47,403 nucleotides of DNA from Allobosea sp. 12-68-7 (GTDB taxonomy: Bacteria; Pseudomonadota; Alphaproteobacteria; Rhizobiales; Beijerinckiaceae), in NCBI GenBank assembly GCA_002279705.1, contig NCCO01000011.1, positions 1 through 47,403 of the forward strand, in the 5' to 3' direction. Below the pieces are notes generated by a model, which saw only the letters and a program-made list of their open reading frames with translations, did not search any database and had not been told where the DNA came from. Position numbers and translations under genes: made by a program. How positions within the stretch are numbered: position 1 is the stretch's first letter; every line of letters begins with the position of its first letter. Below, one piece after another: positions 33,700-42,309 of this stretch.

Positions 33700-34695
33700 G
33701 GCCGCCGCCGCGGCCCTTGCCACCAGGGCGGCCATCGACTCCGGCTCGTCGAGGACGAGCCTCACCGGCACGCAGAGCAGGCGCCCGCGCTCGGAATCCG
33801 GCCAGAGCGGTGCGAGCTTGACCATGTCCTTCTCGGTCGTCGCGACCAGGCTGTCATAGAGGGACGCTTCCGCGACGATCGCCGCGACATCGTCGGGCGT
33901 ATAGGGATGGTGGTCACCATAGGCGCGCTCGGCCACGATCCGCGCCCCCGCATCCCGCAGCGTCGCGGCGAATTTGTCCGGCCGCCCGATGCCGGAGACC
34001 GCCAGCACGGGTTGCCCGCTCAGCCGGGCGCTGGCCTCGGCCGCCGGCTCCAGCCGTGCGGTCAGGCAGGCGATCCCGCGCCGGCCCGCTGCCATCGCGA
34101 CGGCCTCGCCGGCCGCTCCCTTGCCGATGACGAGCACCGTGTCGATCTCGCCGAGCTGTGCTTCGAGCGGCGCGCGCAAAGGCCCCGCCGGCAGGCACAA
34201 CCCGTTGCCGACGCCCGAGGCGCCGTCCACGACGGCGAGCCGCCAGCGTTTGGCGAGGCTCGGATTCTGCAGGCCGTCATCCATCACGAGGACGCTGGCG
34301 CCCAGCGCCCGGGCGAGGCCAGCCCCGGCGGCGCGGTCCCGCGCCACCACGGTGCGGGCATGGCGTGCCATCAGCAACGGCTCGTCGCCGACGGCGCGCG
34401 CCGCATGGTGCTGGGGATGGACCTCGACCGGCCCGCGCAGCGAGCCGCCATAGCCGCGCATCAGGACGAAGGGCGTCTCGCCGCGCTGCGCCAGCATGTC
34501 GGCGAGCGCGATGGCTGTCGGAGTCTTGCCGGCACCGCCGGCGACGAAGTTGCCGACGCAGATGACGGGCACCCCGCAGTCGGCGCCCGGCCGCCGCATC
34601 CGCCGCAGCGTGATCGCGCCATAGACCCATCCGATCGGGGCGAGCAGCCGGGCGAGCAGGCCGGGCGGCCGCCACCAGAAGGCGGGCGCCCGCAT
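33670..34695 (-). CDS. lpxK: Tetraacyldisaccharide 4'-kinase
   Basis: LpxK phosphorylates the 4' position of the lipid A precursor at the inner membrane. The 341-residue protein has an N-terminal amphipathic/hydrophobic segment (WRPPGLLARLLAPIGWVYGAI), the Walker A loop GGAGKTPT at 53-60, and VMDDGLQNPSL, the conserved DDGxQ motif. It starts with ATG 34695, sharing one base with the waaA stop (TGATG), so it is co-translated with waaA. Confidence 0.96.
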   Translation of the reverse strand: MRAPAFWWRPPGLLARLLAPIGWVYGAITLRRMRRPGADCGVPVICVGNFVAGGAGKTPTAIALADMLAQRGETPFVLMRGYGGSLRGPVEVHPQHHAARAVGDEPLLMARHARTVVARDRAAGAGLARALGASVLVMDDGLQNPSLAKRWRLAVVDGASGVGNGLCLPAGPLRAPLEAQLGEIDTVLVIGKGAAGEAVAMAAGRRGIACLTARLEPAAEASARLSGQPVLAVSGIGRPDKFAATLRDAGARIVAERAYGDHHPYTPDDVAAIVAEASLYDSLVATTEKDMVKLAPLWPDSERGRLLCVPVRLVLDEPESMAALVARAAAAASAPAGAAQP

Positions 34696-35999
34696 CAGGC
34701 GGCGCCGTCGCGCTGGCCGAGCGCCATCCGCATCAGCAGGGGCTCGAGCGCCTGGATCGTCCGGTTGAGGGCGCCGCCGAGTTCGGCGCTGGTCTGGGCG
34801 GCGGCCCGCGCGGCCTGGCGCGCGCTGGCGGGGTCGCTCAGCCAGCGATGTACCGCTCCGGCCAGCCCCTGCGCATCGGCGACCTCGCGCGCTCCGCCGC
34901 CGGCGTCGAAGGCGGCGAAGATCTCGGCGTTGTTGTGGACGAAGGGGCCGTGCAGCAGCGCGCAGCCGAGCTTGGCCGGCTCGATCGGATTGTGCCCACC
35001 GATCATCGGCACCAGCGAGCCGCCGAGATAGGCCACCTGCGAGAGCCGGTAGAACAGGCCGAGTTCGTTGACGGTGTCGGCGATGTAGAGCTCGGCGTCG
35101 CGCTCCGGCATCTGGCCGGCGGCCCGGCGCGCGAGGGCGATGCCATTGGCCGCGGCCAGCGCCTCGATCTCGCTGCCGCGCTGCGGATGGCGCGGCGCGA
35201 TGATCGTCAGCAGATGGGGCAGATAGGGCTTGATCGCGAGATGGGCGGCGATGACCTGCTCTTCCTCGCCCGGATGCGTACTGGCGGCGACCCAGACCGG
35301 ACGCCCGGTGGTCAGGCCGTCGAGGATCGCCAGCGTGTCGGCGTCGGCGGGCGGTGCGGGCACGTCGAATTTCAGGTTGCCGGCGACGCTGACGCGCGGC
35401 GCGCCGAGCTGCGCCAGCCGCTCCGCATCACCCTGCGACTGGGCGAGGCAGGATTCGAAGCAGGAGAGCAGGAAGCGCGAGGTCCGCGGCGCCTTGTACC
35501 AGCGCGCGAAGGAACGCTCGGACATGCGGGCATTGACCAGGACCAGCGGCACCTCGCGCCGACGCGCCTCGACCAGGAGATTGGGCCAGATCTCCGACTC
35601 GCAGATCAGCCCGAGCGAAGGCCGCCAGTAGTCGAGGAAGCGACGCATGTAGCGGGGAACGTCGAGCGGAAGATACTGGTGGATCACGCCGGCCGGCAGC
35701 CGCGCCGCCAGTAGCGTCGCCGAGGTCACCGTGCCGGAGGTCACGAGCACGGTCAGCCCGCGCTTTTGCAGCCGCGCCACCAGCGGCAGCAGCGTCACCG
35801 TTTCGCCGACGCTGGCGCCGTGGAGCCAGACGAGGGGTCGGTCCGGCCGGCGCACGCCCGGATAGCCGCGCCGTTCGGCCAGACGCGTCGGATCCTCCTT
35901 GCCGCGGCGGCGACGCCAGAGCAGCAGCCCCGCCGCCGCCGGCTCGAGCAGGCCGGTCAGCAGCCGGTAGCCGGAGAGGATCGCGCCCTTGCCGCTCAC
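34695..35999 (-). CDS. waaA: 3-deoxy-D-manno-octulosonic-acid (Kdo) transferase
   Basis: WaaA adds Kdo to lipid A at the inner membrane, with CMP-Kdo as donor. The 434-residue protein is a GT30 enzyme: VWLHGASVGETVTLLPL near residue 58, VTSGTVTSATLLAARLP, LICESEIWPNLL, then the C-terminal IAPRHPQR and GGSLVPMIGGHNPIEPA. All are family hallmarks. The start is GTG 35999, which overlaps the stop of the DUF374 gene (GTGA). Further upstream codons lie inside that gene. Confidence 0.96.
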   Translation of the reverse strand: MSGKGAILSGYRLLTGLLEPAAAGLLLWRRRRGKEDPTRLAERRGYPGVRRPDRPLVWLHGASVGETVTLLPLVARLQKRGLTVLVTSGTVTSATLLAARLPAGVIHQYLPLDVPRYMRRFLDYWRPSLGLICESEIWPNLLVEARRREVPLVLVNARMSERSFARWYKAPRTSRFLLSCFESCLAQSQGDAERLAQLGAPRVSVAGNLKFDVPAPPADADTLAILDGLTTGRPVWVAASTHPGEEEQVIAAHLAIKPYLPHLLTIIAPRHPQRGSEIEALAAANGIALARRAAGQMPERDAELYIADTVNELGLFYRLSQVAYLGGSLVPMIGGHNPIEPAKLGCALLHGPFVHNNAEIFAAFDAGGGAREVADAQGLAGAVHRWLSDPASARQAARAAAQTSAELGGALNRTIQALEPLLMRMALGQRDGAA

Positions 36000-36748
36000 G
36001 GCGCTGCTCCTGGCGCCGCGCTTTCGGCGGCGAGCCGTGCCTGCCGCAGCCCGGCGCCGGGGTCCTGCGCGCCGACCAGCGCATAGGCGCGGGCATGGAC
36101 CGCGTCGAGGCCGGCTTCCAGCGCCAGCCGCGCCGCCTCGCAGGTGGCCTCGTCGGCCTCGCGTGCGACATGGATCGCCTCGCCGACGACGATGGCGCCG
36201 CGGCCGAAGGGCAGGCCGATCGAGGCCCGGTCCCAGCTCTTGAAGTCGATGCGCCGGCTCGTCACCACCGCGATCGGGTGCAGCGGGCGCCCGGAGGCCC
36301 GCGCGAGCTGGATGATGCCCGGCCCGACGATGCGGGCGCGCTTGGGGATATCGGCGGTCAGCACCATGGTCTCGCTGGCCTTGAGCCGCTTCAGCATGGC
36401 GAGGAAGGCGCTGGCGCCGCCCTTCTCGCGGATCTTCTTGCCGAGTGCGCCCGAGCCGCGGATCGCGCCGATGCCGAGCTGGCGCAGCGCGACCGCGTTG
36501 AAGCCGCCATCGCCATGGCGCGAGACCAGCGAGCAGGCCGGCATCCAGTCCGGCCGCGAGAACGGGATCATGATGTGCTGGCCATGCCACATCGCGATGA
36601 TCAGCGGCAGGTCCGGGCGCACGCGATCATAGATATCCGCCGGCTCGACGACGAAGCGGTTGGTGCGCTGCACGAGGCGCAGATAGCCGGCCAGCATGCG
36701 GCCGAGCGCTTCCTGCGCCACGCGCGTCTTGAGAATCGAAAAGCCCAT
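35996..36748 (-). CDS. DUF374 lysophospholipid acyltransferase family protein
   Basis: The 250-residue protein belongs to the DUF374 branch of acyltransferases, with IAMWHGQHIMIPF as the active-site region, SRHGDGG, and GIGAIRGSG. In Hyphomicrobiales this gene always keeps company with waaA and lpxK, so a role in lipid A acylation (possibly the very long chain fatty acid) is plausible but inferred. I place the start at ATG 36748 (MGFSILKTRVAQ), 19 nt after DUF4170; a longer frame upstream would overlap that gene. Confidence 0.88.
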   Translation of the reverse strand: MGFSILKTRVAQEALGRMLAGYLRLVQRTNRFVVEPADIYDRVRPDLPLIIAMWHGQHIMIPFSRPDWMPACSLVSRHGDGGFNAVALRQLGIGAIRGSGALGKKIREKGGASAFLAMLKRLKASETMVLTADIPKRARIVGPGIIQLARASGRPLHPIAVVTSRRIDFKSWDRASIGLPFGRGAIVVGEAIHVAREADEATCEAARLALEAGLDAVHARAYALVGAQDPGAGLRQARLAAESAAPGAAP

Positions 36749-36767
36749 GAAGCTGGCGTCGAACCCT

Positions 36768-37001
36768 TCAGGTGTCGGGGTCGAGCAGGCGGTGGAGATG
36801 CACGATGAAATAGCGCGTCTGGGCCTGGTCGACGGTGGCCTGGGCCTTGGCCTTCCAGGCGGTATGGGCGCTCGCATAGTTCGGGAACACGCCGACGACG
36901 TCGAGTTTGGCGAGGTCCTTGAAGGTCACGCCCTCGAGGGAGCTGAGCTCCCCGCCGAAGACGAGGTGAAGAAGCTGTTTCTGTTCCGGTTCCGCCGCCA
37001 T
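36768..37001 (-). CDS. DUF4170 family protein
   Basis: The 77-residue protein matches DUF4170: HLVFGGELSSLEGVTFKDL, then VVGVFPNYASAHTAWKAKAQ, then TRYFIVHLHRLLDPD. Its function is unknown, but it is a constant neighbour of the lipid A genes in this order of bacteria. A strong GGAGGG site lies 5-6 nt ahead of ATG 37001, so it is well translated. It follows cysQ by 127 bp. Confidence 0.9.
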   Translation of the reverse strand: MAAEPEQKQLLHLVFGGELSSLEGVTFKDLAKLDVVGVFPNYASAHTAWKAKAQATVDQAQTRYFIVHLHRLLDPDT

Positions 37002-37128
37002 CGATCCCTCCAGCCCATGCTGTTGCCCGCGCGATCAGCGCGGCACCAGTTAAGCCATCCCTGTCCCCGGCGCGAGTGCCCAACGCCGCCACAGGGGCAG
37101 TCGTCGCTGCAAAACGCGCAAAATGATG

Positions 37129-37956
37129 TCAAAGGCGCTGGGACTGCGTGTCCCGAAGGCGCTGCATCGCCGAGAGCAGCGGCTCCGACAGGTCCTCTCC
37201 GCTGGCGACCAGCACACCATGGACCGGCGTCGCCCGATTGTAGACCACCGTCTCGCCCGCGCCGCCGCTCATCCGGCCGCCCGCCTCGCGCAGGATCAGA
37301 TCGGCGGCGGCGAGGTCCCAATCGCGCGCATCCGCCGAGATCAGGCCGGCGTCGATCGAGCCGTCCGCGATCCGCGCGAGCCGGAGCGCGAGCGAGGGAA
37401 TCTTGTCGACCGGCTCGAAGGGCTCGATCCGCGACAGCGCGTCGAGCATCGGCTTGGGACCGGCGATCCGGGCGGTGCCGAGGCTGCCGAGCCGCGACGT
37501 GGCGATGGCGGCGCCGTTCTTTTGCGCTCCACCGCCGCGCAGCGTCGTATAGGTCGCCGCGCTCGCCGGCGCGTGCACCACGCCCAGCACCGGCTCGCCC
37601 TCGTCGAGCAGGGCGACGCAGACCGCCCAGTCCGGCGAGCCGCTCATATAGGCGCGCGTGCCGTCGATCGGGTCGACGACCCAGACGAAGCGGCGCGACA
37701 GCCGCAGCGCGTCGTCCACCGTCTCCTCGGAGAGCCAGGCGGCCTCCGGCAGCAGCACCGAGAGCCGGATGCGCAGGAAGGTGTCGACGCCGATGTCGGC
37801 TTCGGTGACCGGAGAGCCGCCACTCTTGGACCAGGTCCGGGCGGCGGTCTTCGCGCCGGGCCGGAACAGATCGCTGGCGATGGCGCCCGCCTCGAGGCAG
37901 CTTTCGCGCACGGCCCTGAGCAGATCCGGTGCGATGGGTAGCGGGGGCGTGCTCAT
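37129..37956 (-). CDS. cysQ: 3'(2'),5'-bisphosphate nucleotidase / inositol monophosphatase family
   Basis: The 275-residue protein is a lithium-sensitive phosphatase of the inositol monophosphatase fold. Metal ligands are E77/E78 (SEETVDD) and D95, D98 (DPIDGT, 95-100), with a further aspartate in RDWDLAAADLIL. CysQ removes 3'-phosphate from PAP in sulfate assimilation; the related IMPase activity cannot be ruled out. It is the usual first gene of this lipid A block, which supports the CysQ-type assignment only by context. The ATG is at 37956. Confidence 0.88.
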   Translation of the reverse strand: MSTPPLPIAPDLLRAVRESCLEAGAIASDLFRPGAKTAARTWSKSGGSPVTEADIGVDTFLRIRLSVLLPEAAWLSEETVDDALRLSRRFVWVVDPIDGTRAYMSGSPDWAVCVALLDEGEPVLGVVHAPASAATYTTLRGGGAQKNGAAIATSRLGSLGTARIAGPKPMLDALSRIEPFEPVDKIPSLALRLARIADGSIDAGLISADARDWDLAAADLILREAGGRMSGGAGETVVYNRATPVHGVLVASGEDLSEPLLSAMQRLRDTQSQRL

Positions 37957-38203
37957 GCGCGTTCCCTACGGATGGCAGCGGCGCGCTTCAAGGAAAAATG
38001 CGCTTGCGGGCCGAAAGACTCCGTCAAGCATCATGCAGGAAACAGACCATCCAGAGGCCCCGAAAGGCCCGAACACGCTCCTTTAACCCAACCGCTTAAG
38101 CGCTCGGAGACGCCTGAGACCCAATCTCGACCTGCAAGCACGAGAGCCCCGGACTTCACAGAGGGCTCCGTAGCAGCAGGGATTACAGAGAGGCGTCCAA
38201 TCC

Positions 38204-38734
38204 ATGGCCAGAGTCACGCCGGCCGCCGGGGAGTTCGGCTTCATGCCGCAGCTTCCCGGCAGCGCGACCGACCCGACGATCGTGCCCCGCAATCCGATGC
38301 CGGCGCAGCCGGACGCGCCGCGCATCGAGCGGATCGGCTCCGTCCGCATCCTGCGCGGCGCGGCCGGATGGCGCGGCGTTTCGCTGCGGTTGGCCCATGC
38401 CACGGGCGATGACCAGCTCTTCCAGCTCGCCCTGACGGCGGGCGATGGCCGCTCGATCACGGTTGCCACCGTGGACGAGGCCGATGCCGTGGCGCTGTGG
38501 CGCGACTGCGGTCGCGCGAGCGGCATGACACTGCTGCTCGAAACCAGCGACGGCCAGATCTCGGAGCCGTTTCCGCAGATCGGCCCGCTCGCGCTCGGCC
38601 CGATCCGCGTCAGGCGCCGGCATTCCTTCCTGAACGGGCGCCGGCCGCGCTTCCTCGTGCGCCGCAAGACGGGGAGACTACAGGAGCGACCGCTCGTGTT
38701 CGGCGGCGGCGTCTTCGCCGACCCGGTGCGCTGA
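38204..38734 (+). CDS. DUF6101 family protein
   Basis: The 176-residue basic protein resembles DUF6101, a Hyphomicrobiales family of unknown role usually found upstream of the cysQ-lipid A block, as here. It has no signal peptide or membrane segment. The C-terminal part is Arg-rich (RVRRRHSFLNGRRPRFLVRRK), suggesting nucleic acid or membrane contact. It diverges from cysQ with 247 bp between, in which I see no gene. The family name is given with moderate certainty. Confidence 0.7.
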   Translation: MARVTPAAGEFGFMPQLPGSATDPTIVPRNPMPAQPDAPRIERIGSVRILRGAAGWRGVSLRLAHATGDDQLFQLALTAGDGRSITVATVDEADAVALWRDCGRASGMTLLLETSDGQISEPFPQIGPLALGPIRVRRRHSFLNGRRPRFLVRRKTGRLQERPLVFGGGVFADPVR

Positions 38735-38745
38735 GGTCGCGGGCG

Positions 38746-39567
38746 TCAGCCGAGCTTGTCGAGGTTCCACGGCCTGCGCGGGTCGATCTTGGCATCGTAG
38801 AAGAAATCGAACGTGCCGCAGATGAACTGCTTGAAGGTCAGACCAGCAAAACCTCCCGGCCATTGCGTCTGGACATAGTACACGCTCCGGAAGACGGTCT
38901 TGGAGATGTGGTCGCCATGGCTCGAGCTCTTGCTCTTGTCCATCGCGACGGAGACGCCCCGCAGCGGTCGCCCGCCCGGATGGACGGCCATGGCGGTGGC
39001 CGGCGTCTCGGGCCTGAAATACTCTGGCCGGAGCGGGTACGGCGGCCGCGTCAGCCATTGCGACAGCATGTGGATGACCCGGTCCGTCGCCGGTTGGCTC
39101 GTCGTGTAGATCACGATCGATTCCGGCCGGCTTATTGCTCCGGCTTCCGTGTTGCGTTTCATGCTGTGGATCGCGTCGCCCAGCGAATCCGCCACCGACA
39201 GAAGTTGCTCGAAAACGTGGCGGATGTGGTTCGGGTGAATGTTGAGGTAGATCTTCTTGTAGGGGTCGCCCCCCGCTATGCGGCGGTTCTTGTTCGCGTA
39301 GCGCATCGTCGTCGTGGCGTCGGGGCCGATGACCGGAAACTGGTTGCCGTCCTCCGAGCCGGGCGCATAGATTTGCTCGTAGATCTCGTTGGCGCTGCCG
39401 ATCTGGCCGCGGCAGCCTCGGTCGTAGACCCCTTGCAGGAAACCGATCAACCCCTGCGGGATCGTGAGCTCGCTGCCCCAGTGCTGGCAGGCCATCGGAT
39501 TCCAGGCGTGATTGGCGCCTCCGGGGCCGGGCCGGCCCGGGCAGGACCGTGCAAAACAATGCGGCAT
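38746..39567 (-). CDS. HopA1-effector-like protein (putative)
   Basis: The 273-residue protein has no signal peptide. Its middle and end resemble the HopA1 effector family: KKIYLNIHPNHIRHVFEQLL (105-123), SIVIYTTSQPATDRVIHMLS (150-169), YFRPETPATAMAV (183-195) and GVSVAMDKSKSSSHGDH (204-220), in the order seen in HopA1 domains. HopA1-type proteins occur as type III effectors and, paired with a kinase, in some thioamide peptide pathways as probable phospho-Ser/Thr lyases. Here it stands alone. GC is lower than around it (71 of 120 at 39121-39240, 59%), so it was probably acquired. The start could be ATG 39567 or 39495. Likeness is distant and by eye. Confidence 0.55.
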   Translation of the reverse strand: MPHCFARSCPGRPGPGGANHAWNPMACQHWGSELTIPQGLIGFLQGVYDRGCRGQIGSANEIYEQIYAPGSEDGNQFPVIGPDATTTMRYANKNRRIAGGDPYKKIYLNIHPNHIRHVFEQLLSVADSLGDAIHSMKRNTEAGAISRPESIVIYTTSQPATDRVIHMLSQWLTRPPYPLRPEYFRPETPATAMAVHPGGRPLRGVSVAMDKSKSSSHGDHISKTVFRSVYYVQTQWPGGFAGLTFKQFICGTFDFFYDAKIDPRRPWNLDKLG

Positions 39568-39695
39568 GGCTGTCAGACTCCGGGATTTTCGCAGTATCGC
39601 GACAGCGCGCGGCGGCGGCAACCCGTCCCCGGCTCGTGTCGAGACGATCGCAAGCCGTCGCGCCTCGCGCTGTCCCGCACGTGACCGCGCCGCCG

Positions 39696-40691
39696 TCAGA
39701 AGCCCGGCAGGCCCGCGATGCGCTGCGCTAGCCCGTCCAGCGCAAAGCCCGCCGCCAGCAGCAGGCCGGCATGCCAGTTCGAGCGGAACAGCGAGAGCGC
39801 GACCGGCGCGCTCGCCCCCGCGAGCTTCGAGACCTGCCAGCCGAGATGGCCCGCGAAGGCGGCGAGCCCAGCATAGGCGAGCGGCCCGCCGCCCGCGCTC
39901 CAGGTCGCCAGCCCGGCCAGCACCACCGCCAGCGCAAAGCACAGGGCGATCGCTTCCCGCCCATGCGCGCCGAAATAGCGTGCGCTCGACTTGATGCCGG
40001 CGATGACGTCGTCCTCGATGTCCTGCATCGCGTAGATCGTGTCGTAGCCGACCGTCCAGACCACCGCCGCGGCGTAGATCAGAAAGGCGGGCGCATCGAG
40101 CCGCCCGAACACCGCGCTCCAGCCGAGCAGCCCGCCCCAGGAAAAGGCCAGCCCCAGCACGAACTGGGGCATGTTGGTGATCCGCTTCATGAACGGGTAG
40201 ATCGCGACGATCGCCAGCGACGTGATGCCGGCCGCGATGGTGAAGGCGTTGAACTGCAGCAGCACGACGAAGCCGATGAGCGACAGCGCGACCATGAACA
40301 CCGCTGCGGCCTTGGGCGTGACCTGGCCCGAGGGCAGGGGGCGGCCGCGGGTCCGCGCCACCTGCGCGTCGAGTTTGCGGTCGACGATGTCGTTGAAGGT
40401 GCAGCCCGCACCCCGCATCACGACGGCGCCGATCAGGAAGAGCAGGCAGTGCCAGAGGTTCGGAAAGGGCGCTCCCGAGGCGATCGCGGCCAGTCCCGCC
40501 GCCCACCAGCACGGCAGCAGCAGGAGCTGCCAGCCGATCGGCCGTTCGATCCGGGCGAGTTTTAGAAAAGGCCGCAGCCGGCGCGGTGCGCGCGTATCGA
40601 CCCAGTGCCCGGTCAGGGCATCGGGCAGAGGAGCATCCGGGGACGGCGTCTCAGGGGGCGTGAGGGGATGCCCGGGCGCCGGAGCCGACAT
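39696..40691 (-). CDS. ubiA: 4-hydroxybenzoate polyprenyltransferase
   Basis: UbiA attaches the polyprenyl tail to 4-hydroxybenzoate in ubiquinone synthesis at the inner membrane. The 331-residue protein has about eight hydrophobic helices and both Asp-rich prenyl-diphosphate motifs: NDIVDRKLD at 100-108 and YAMQDIEDD. RIERPIGWQLLLLPCWW near residue 47 is also typical. The N-terminus has an extra Pro-rich ~35 residues. The ATG at 40691 is preceded by GGAGC, a fair ribosome site. Confidence 0.96.
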   Translation of the reverse strand: MSAPAPGHPLTPPETPSPDAPLPDALTGHWVDTRAPRRLRPFLKLARIERPIGWQLLLLPCWWAAGLAAIASGAPFPNLWHCLLFLIGAVVMRGAGCTFNDIVDRKLDAQVARTRGRPLPSGQVTPKAAAVFMVALSLIGFVVLLQFNAFTIAAGITSLAIVAIYPFMKRITNMPQFVLGLAFSWGGLLGWSAVFGRLDAPAFLIYAAAVVWTVGYDTIYAMQDIEDDVIAGIKSSARYFGAHGREAIALCFALAVVLAGLATWSAGGGPLAYAGLAAFAGHLGWQVSKLAGASAPVALSLFRSNWHAGLLLAAGFALDGLAQRIAGLPGF

Positions 40692-40709
40692 GGCGAACGC
40701 AAGCCCGGC

Positions 40710-41183
40710 TCAGAGCGCGCCCTGCGGAATGCGCATGCCGCCGCCGGTGATCGCATCGCCGCCGGCGAAGGGGTTGCCCGCGCCCTGCGCCTGCTGCTGG
40801 GCGCGCCGCAGCATCTCGGCCTGCTGCTTCACCGCGTTGCAGGCCTGTGTACGGACAGTCGCCGCCTTCTGGTTGTCGGCCTTCATGCCCTCGATGAAGG
40901 AGGGCGGAATCTGGCACCAGTCCTGGTTGTCCGTCGCGAACTTCACCGTGGACGTGCCGTTGCTGACGAGCTTGGTCATCGTGCTGCAGGCCTGCTGCGG
41001 CGTGAGCTTGCGCTTGGATTTCTGCGCGGCGTTCAGCGACGTGATGAGCGCCTGGCGCTCCTGAAGCAACGTCTGCATCTTCTCGCAGCCCGAGGCCTGC
41101 GCGCGGGCGGGAGCGGCATCGATGAGCGCCGCCGCCGCGAGGCCCATGGTCGCGATCAATCCGGAAGCCATCCTGCGCCGCAT
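40710..41183 (-). CDS. Small secreted protein, conserved in Hyphomicrobiales
   Basis: The ~157-residue protein has a signal peptide (MRRRMASGLIATMGLAAAALI, cut after PARA near 30). The mature part is helical, with cysteines spaced to make two disulfides (SGCEKM, QQACSTM, DWCQIPP, QACNAVK), then a Gln/Ala-rich end. I do not know its function. The start is ATG 41183 or 41201; the first has AGCGGAAAC upstream. It follows ubiA's direction, lying upstream of it with 18 nt between, so they may be co-transcribed. Confidence 0.75.
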   Translation of the reverse strand: MRRRMASGLIATMGLAAAALIDAAPARAQASGCEKMQTLLQERQALITSLNAAQKSKRKLTPQQACSTMTKLVSNGTSTVKFATDNQDWCQIPPSFIEGMKADNQKAATVRTQACNAVKQQAEMLRRAQQQAQGAGNPFAGGDAITGGGMRIPQGAL

Positions 41184-41404
41184 CTCGTTTCCGCTCCACA
41201 TCCTGCGCGGGCGACAAGCCCTCGCGGTTCCCTTAACAGCAAGCCCGTGTTAGCGCCAAGGTCCTTTGCGCGCCGTGCCGGCACCGGGGCTTCGCCATGC
41301 AACCGCGCCGATACTCCGCGAATGTGGCGGTTTTGGCGTGGGTGCGGCCGGTTCGGCTGCGGCGAGGGGCCAGGACGCCTGCTGCGACGAAAGCGCTCGA
41401 ACCG

Positions 41405-42148
41405 ATGCCCATCCCCGATTTCGCACGCCACCGGCTGTTTCTGGAGCCAGCGCTCACGCAGGGCACCCGCCTTCCCCTCGAACGCGAGCCGGCGAACTAT
41501 CTTATGTCCGTCCTGCGGATGAAGCAGGACGACACTGTGCTCGTCTTCAACGGTCGCGACGGCGAATGGCTCGCCGCCATCTCGGTCGAGGGGCGCAAGC
41601 AGGCCAGCCTCACCCTCGTCAGGCAGACCAGGCCGCAGCCGGCGGCGCCGGATCTGCACTATCTCTTCGCCCCGCTCAAACATGCGCGGCTCGATTACAT
41701 GGCCCAGAAGGCGGTCGAGATGGGTGCCGGCGTGATCCAGCCCGTGCTGACGCGTCGCACCCAGGTCTCGCGCCTCAATCTCGACCGCATGCGCGCCAAT
41801 GCGGTCGAGGCCGCCGAGCAATGCGGCATCCTCACCCTGCCCGAGATCCGGGCCGAGCGCCCGCTCGACGCCGCGCTTGAGGCGCTGGAGCCGGAGCGGC
41901 TGCTGGTCTTCTGCGACGAGGCGATGGCGCAGGCGAGCCCCGTGGCGGCCTTGGCTCAGGCGCAGCCCGGCCCGCTCGCCGTGCTGATCGGCCCCGAAGG
42001 CGGATTCGACGAGGGCGAGCGGCAGCGCATTCTGGCGCGTCCCGGCACGCTGCCGATCTCGCTCGGCCCGCGCATCCTGCGCGCCGACACCGCGGCGGTC
42101 GCCGCGCTTGCGCTGGTGCAGGCCATCCGGGGCGATTGGCCGCGCTGA
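41405..42148 (+). CDS. rsmE: 16S rRNA (uracil-1498-N3) methyltransferase
   Basis: RsmE methylates U1498 of 16S rRNA. The 247-residue protein has a PUA-like N-terminal domain (ANYLMSVLRMKQDDTVLVF) and a SPOUT knot at the C-terminus: LIGPEGGFDEGE and LGPRILRADTAAVAAL, the SAM-binding trefoil. AQKAVEMGAGVIQPVLTRRTQ is also diagnostic. I place the start at ATG 41405 (MPIPDFARHRLFLE), where homology starts; longer readings to 41297 are not conserved in type. It diverges from the small secreted protein. Confidence 0.96.
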   Translation: MPIPDFARHRLFLEPALTQGTRLPLEREPANYLMSVLRMKQDDTVLVFNGRDGEWLAAISVEGRKQASLTLVRQTRPQPAAPDLHYLFAPLKHARLDYMAQKAVEMGAGVIQPVLTRRTQVSRLNLDRMRANAVEAAEQCGILTLPEIRAERPLDAALEALEPERLLVFCDEAMAQASPVAALAQAQPGPLAVLIGPEGGFDEGERQRILARPGTLPISLGPRILRADTAAVAALALVQAIRGDWPR

Positions 42149-42309
42149 CACCGGAACGGTCGCCGGCGTTCCGCGTTCGGTCGAAGCGGGGGACGCATTC
42201 TCGACTCAATCCAGCGCAGTCTGGCCGCCGATCTTGCAGCTGCGAGAGCCGGCGATTCATCGCGGTCGATCGCCCGGCGAGCTGCGCCCCGCACGACGAG
42301 GATGAGGCC

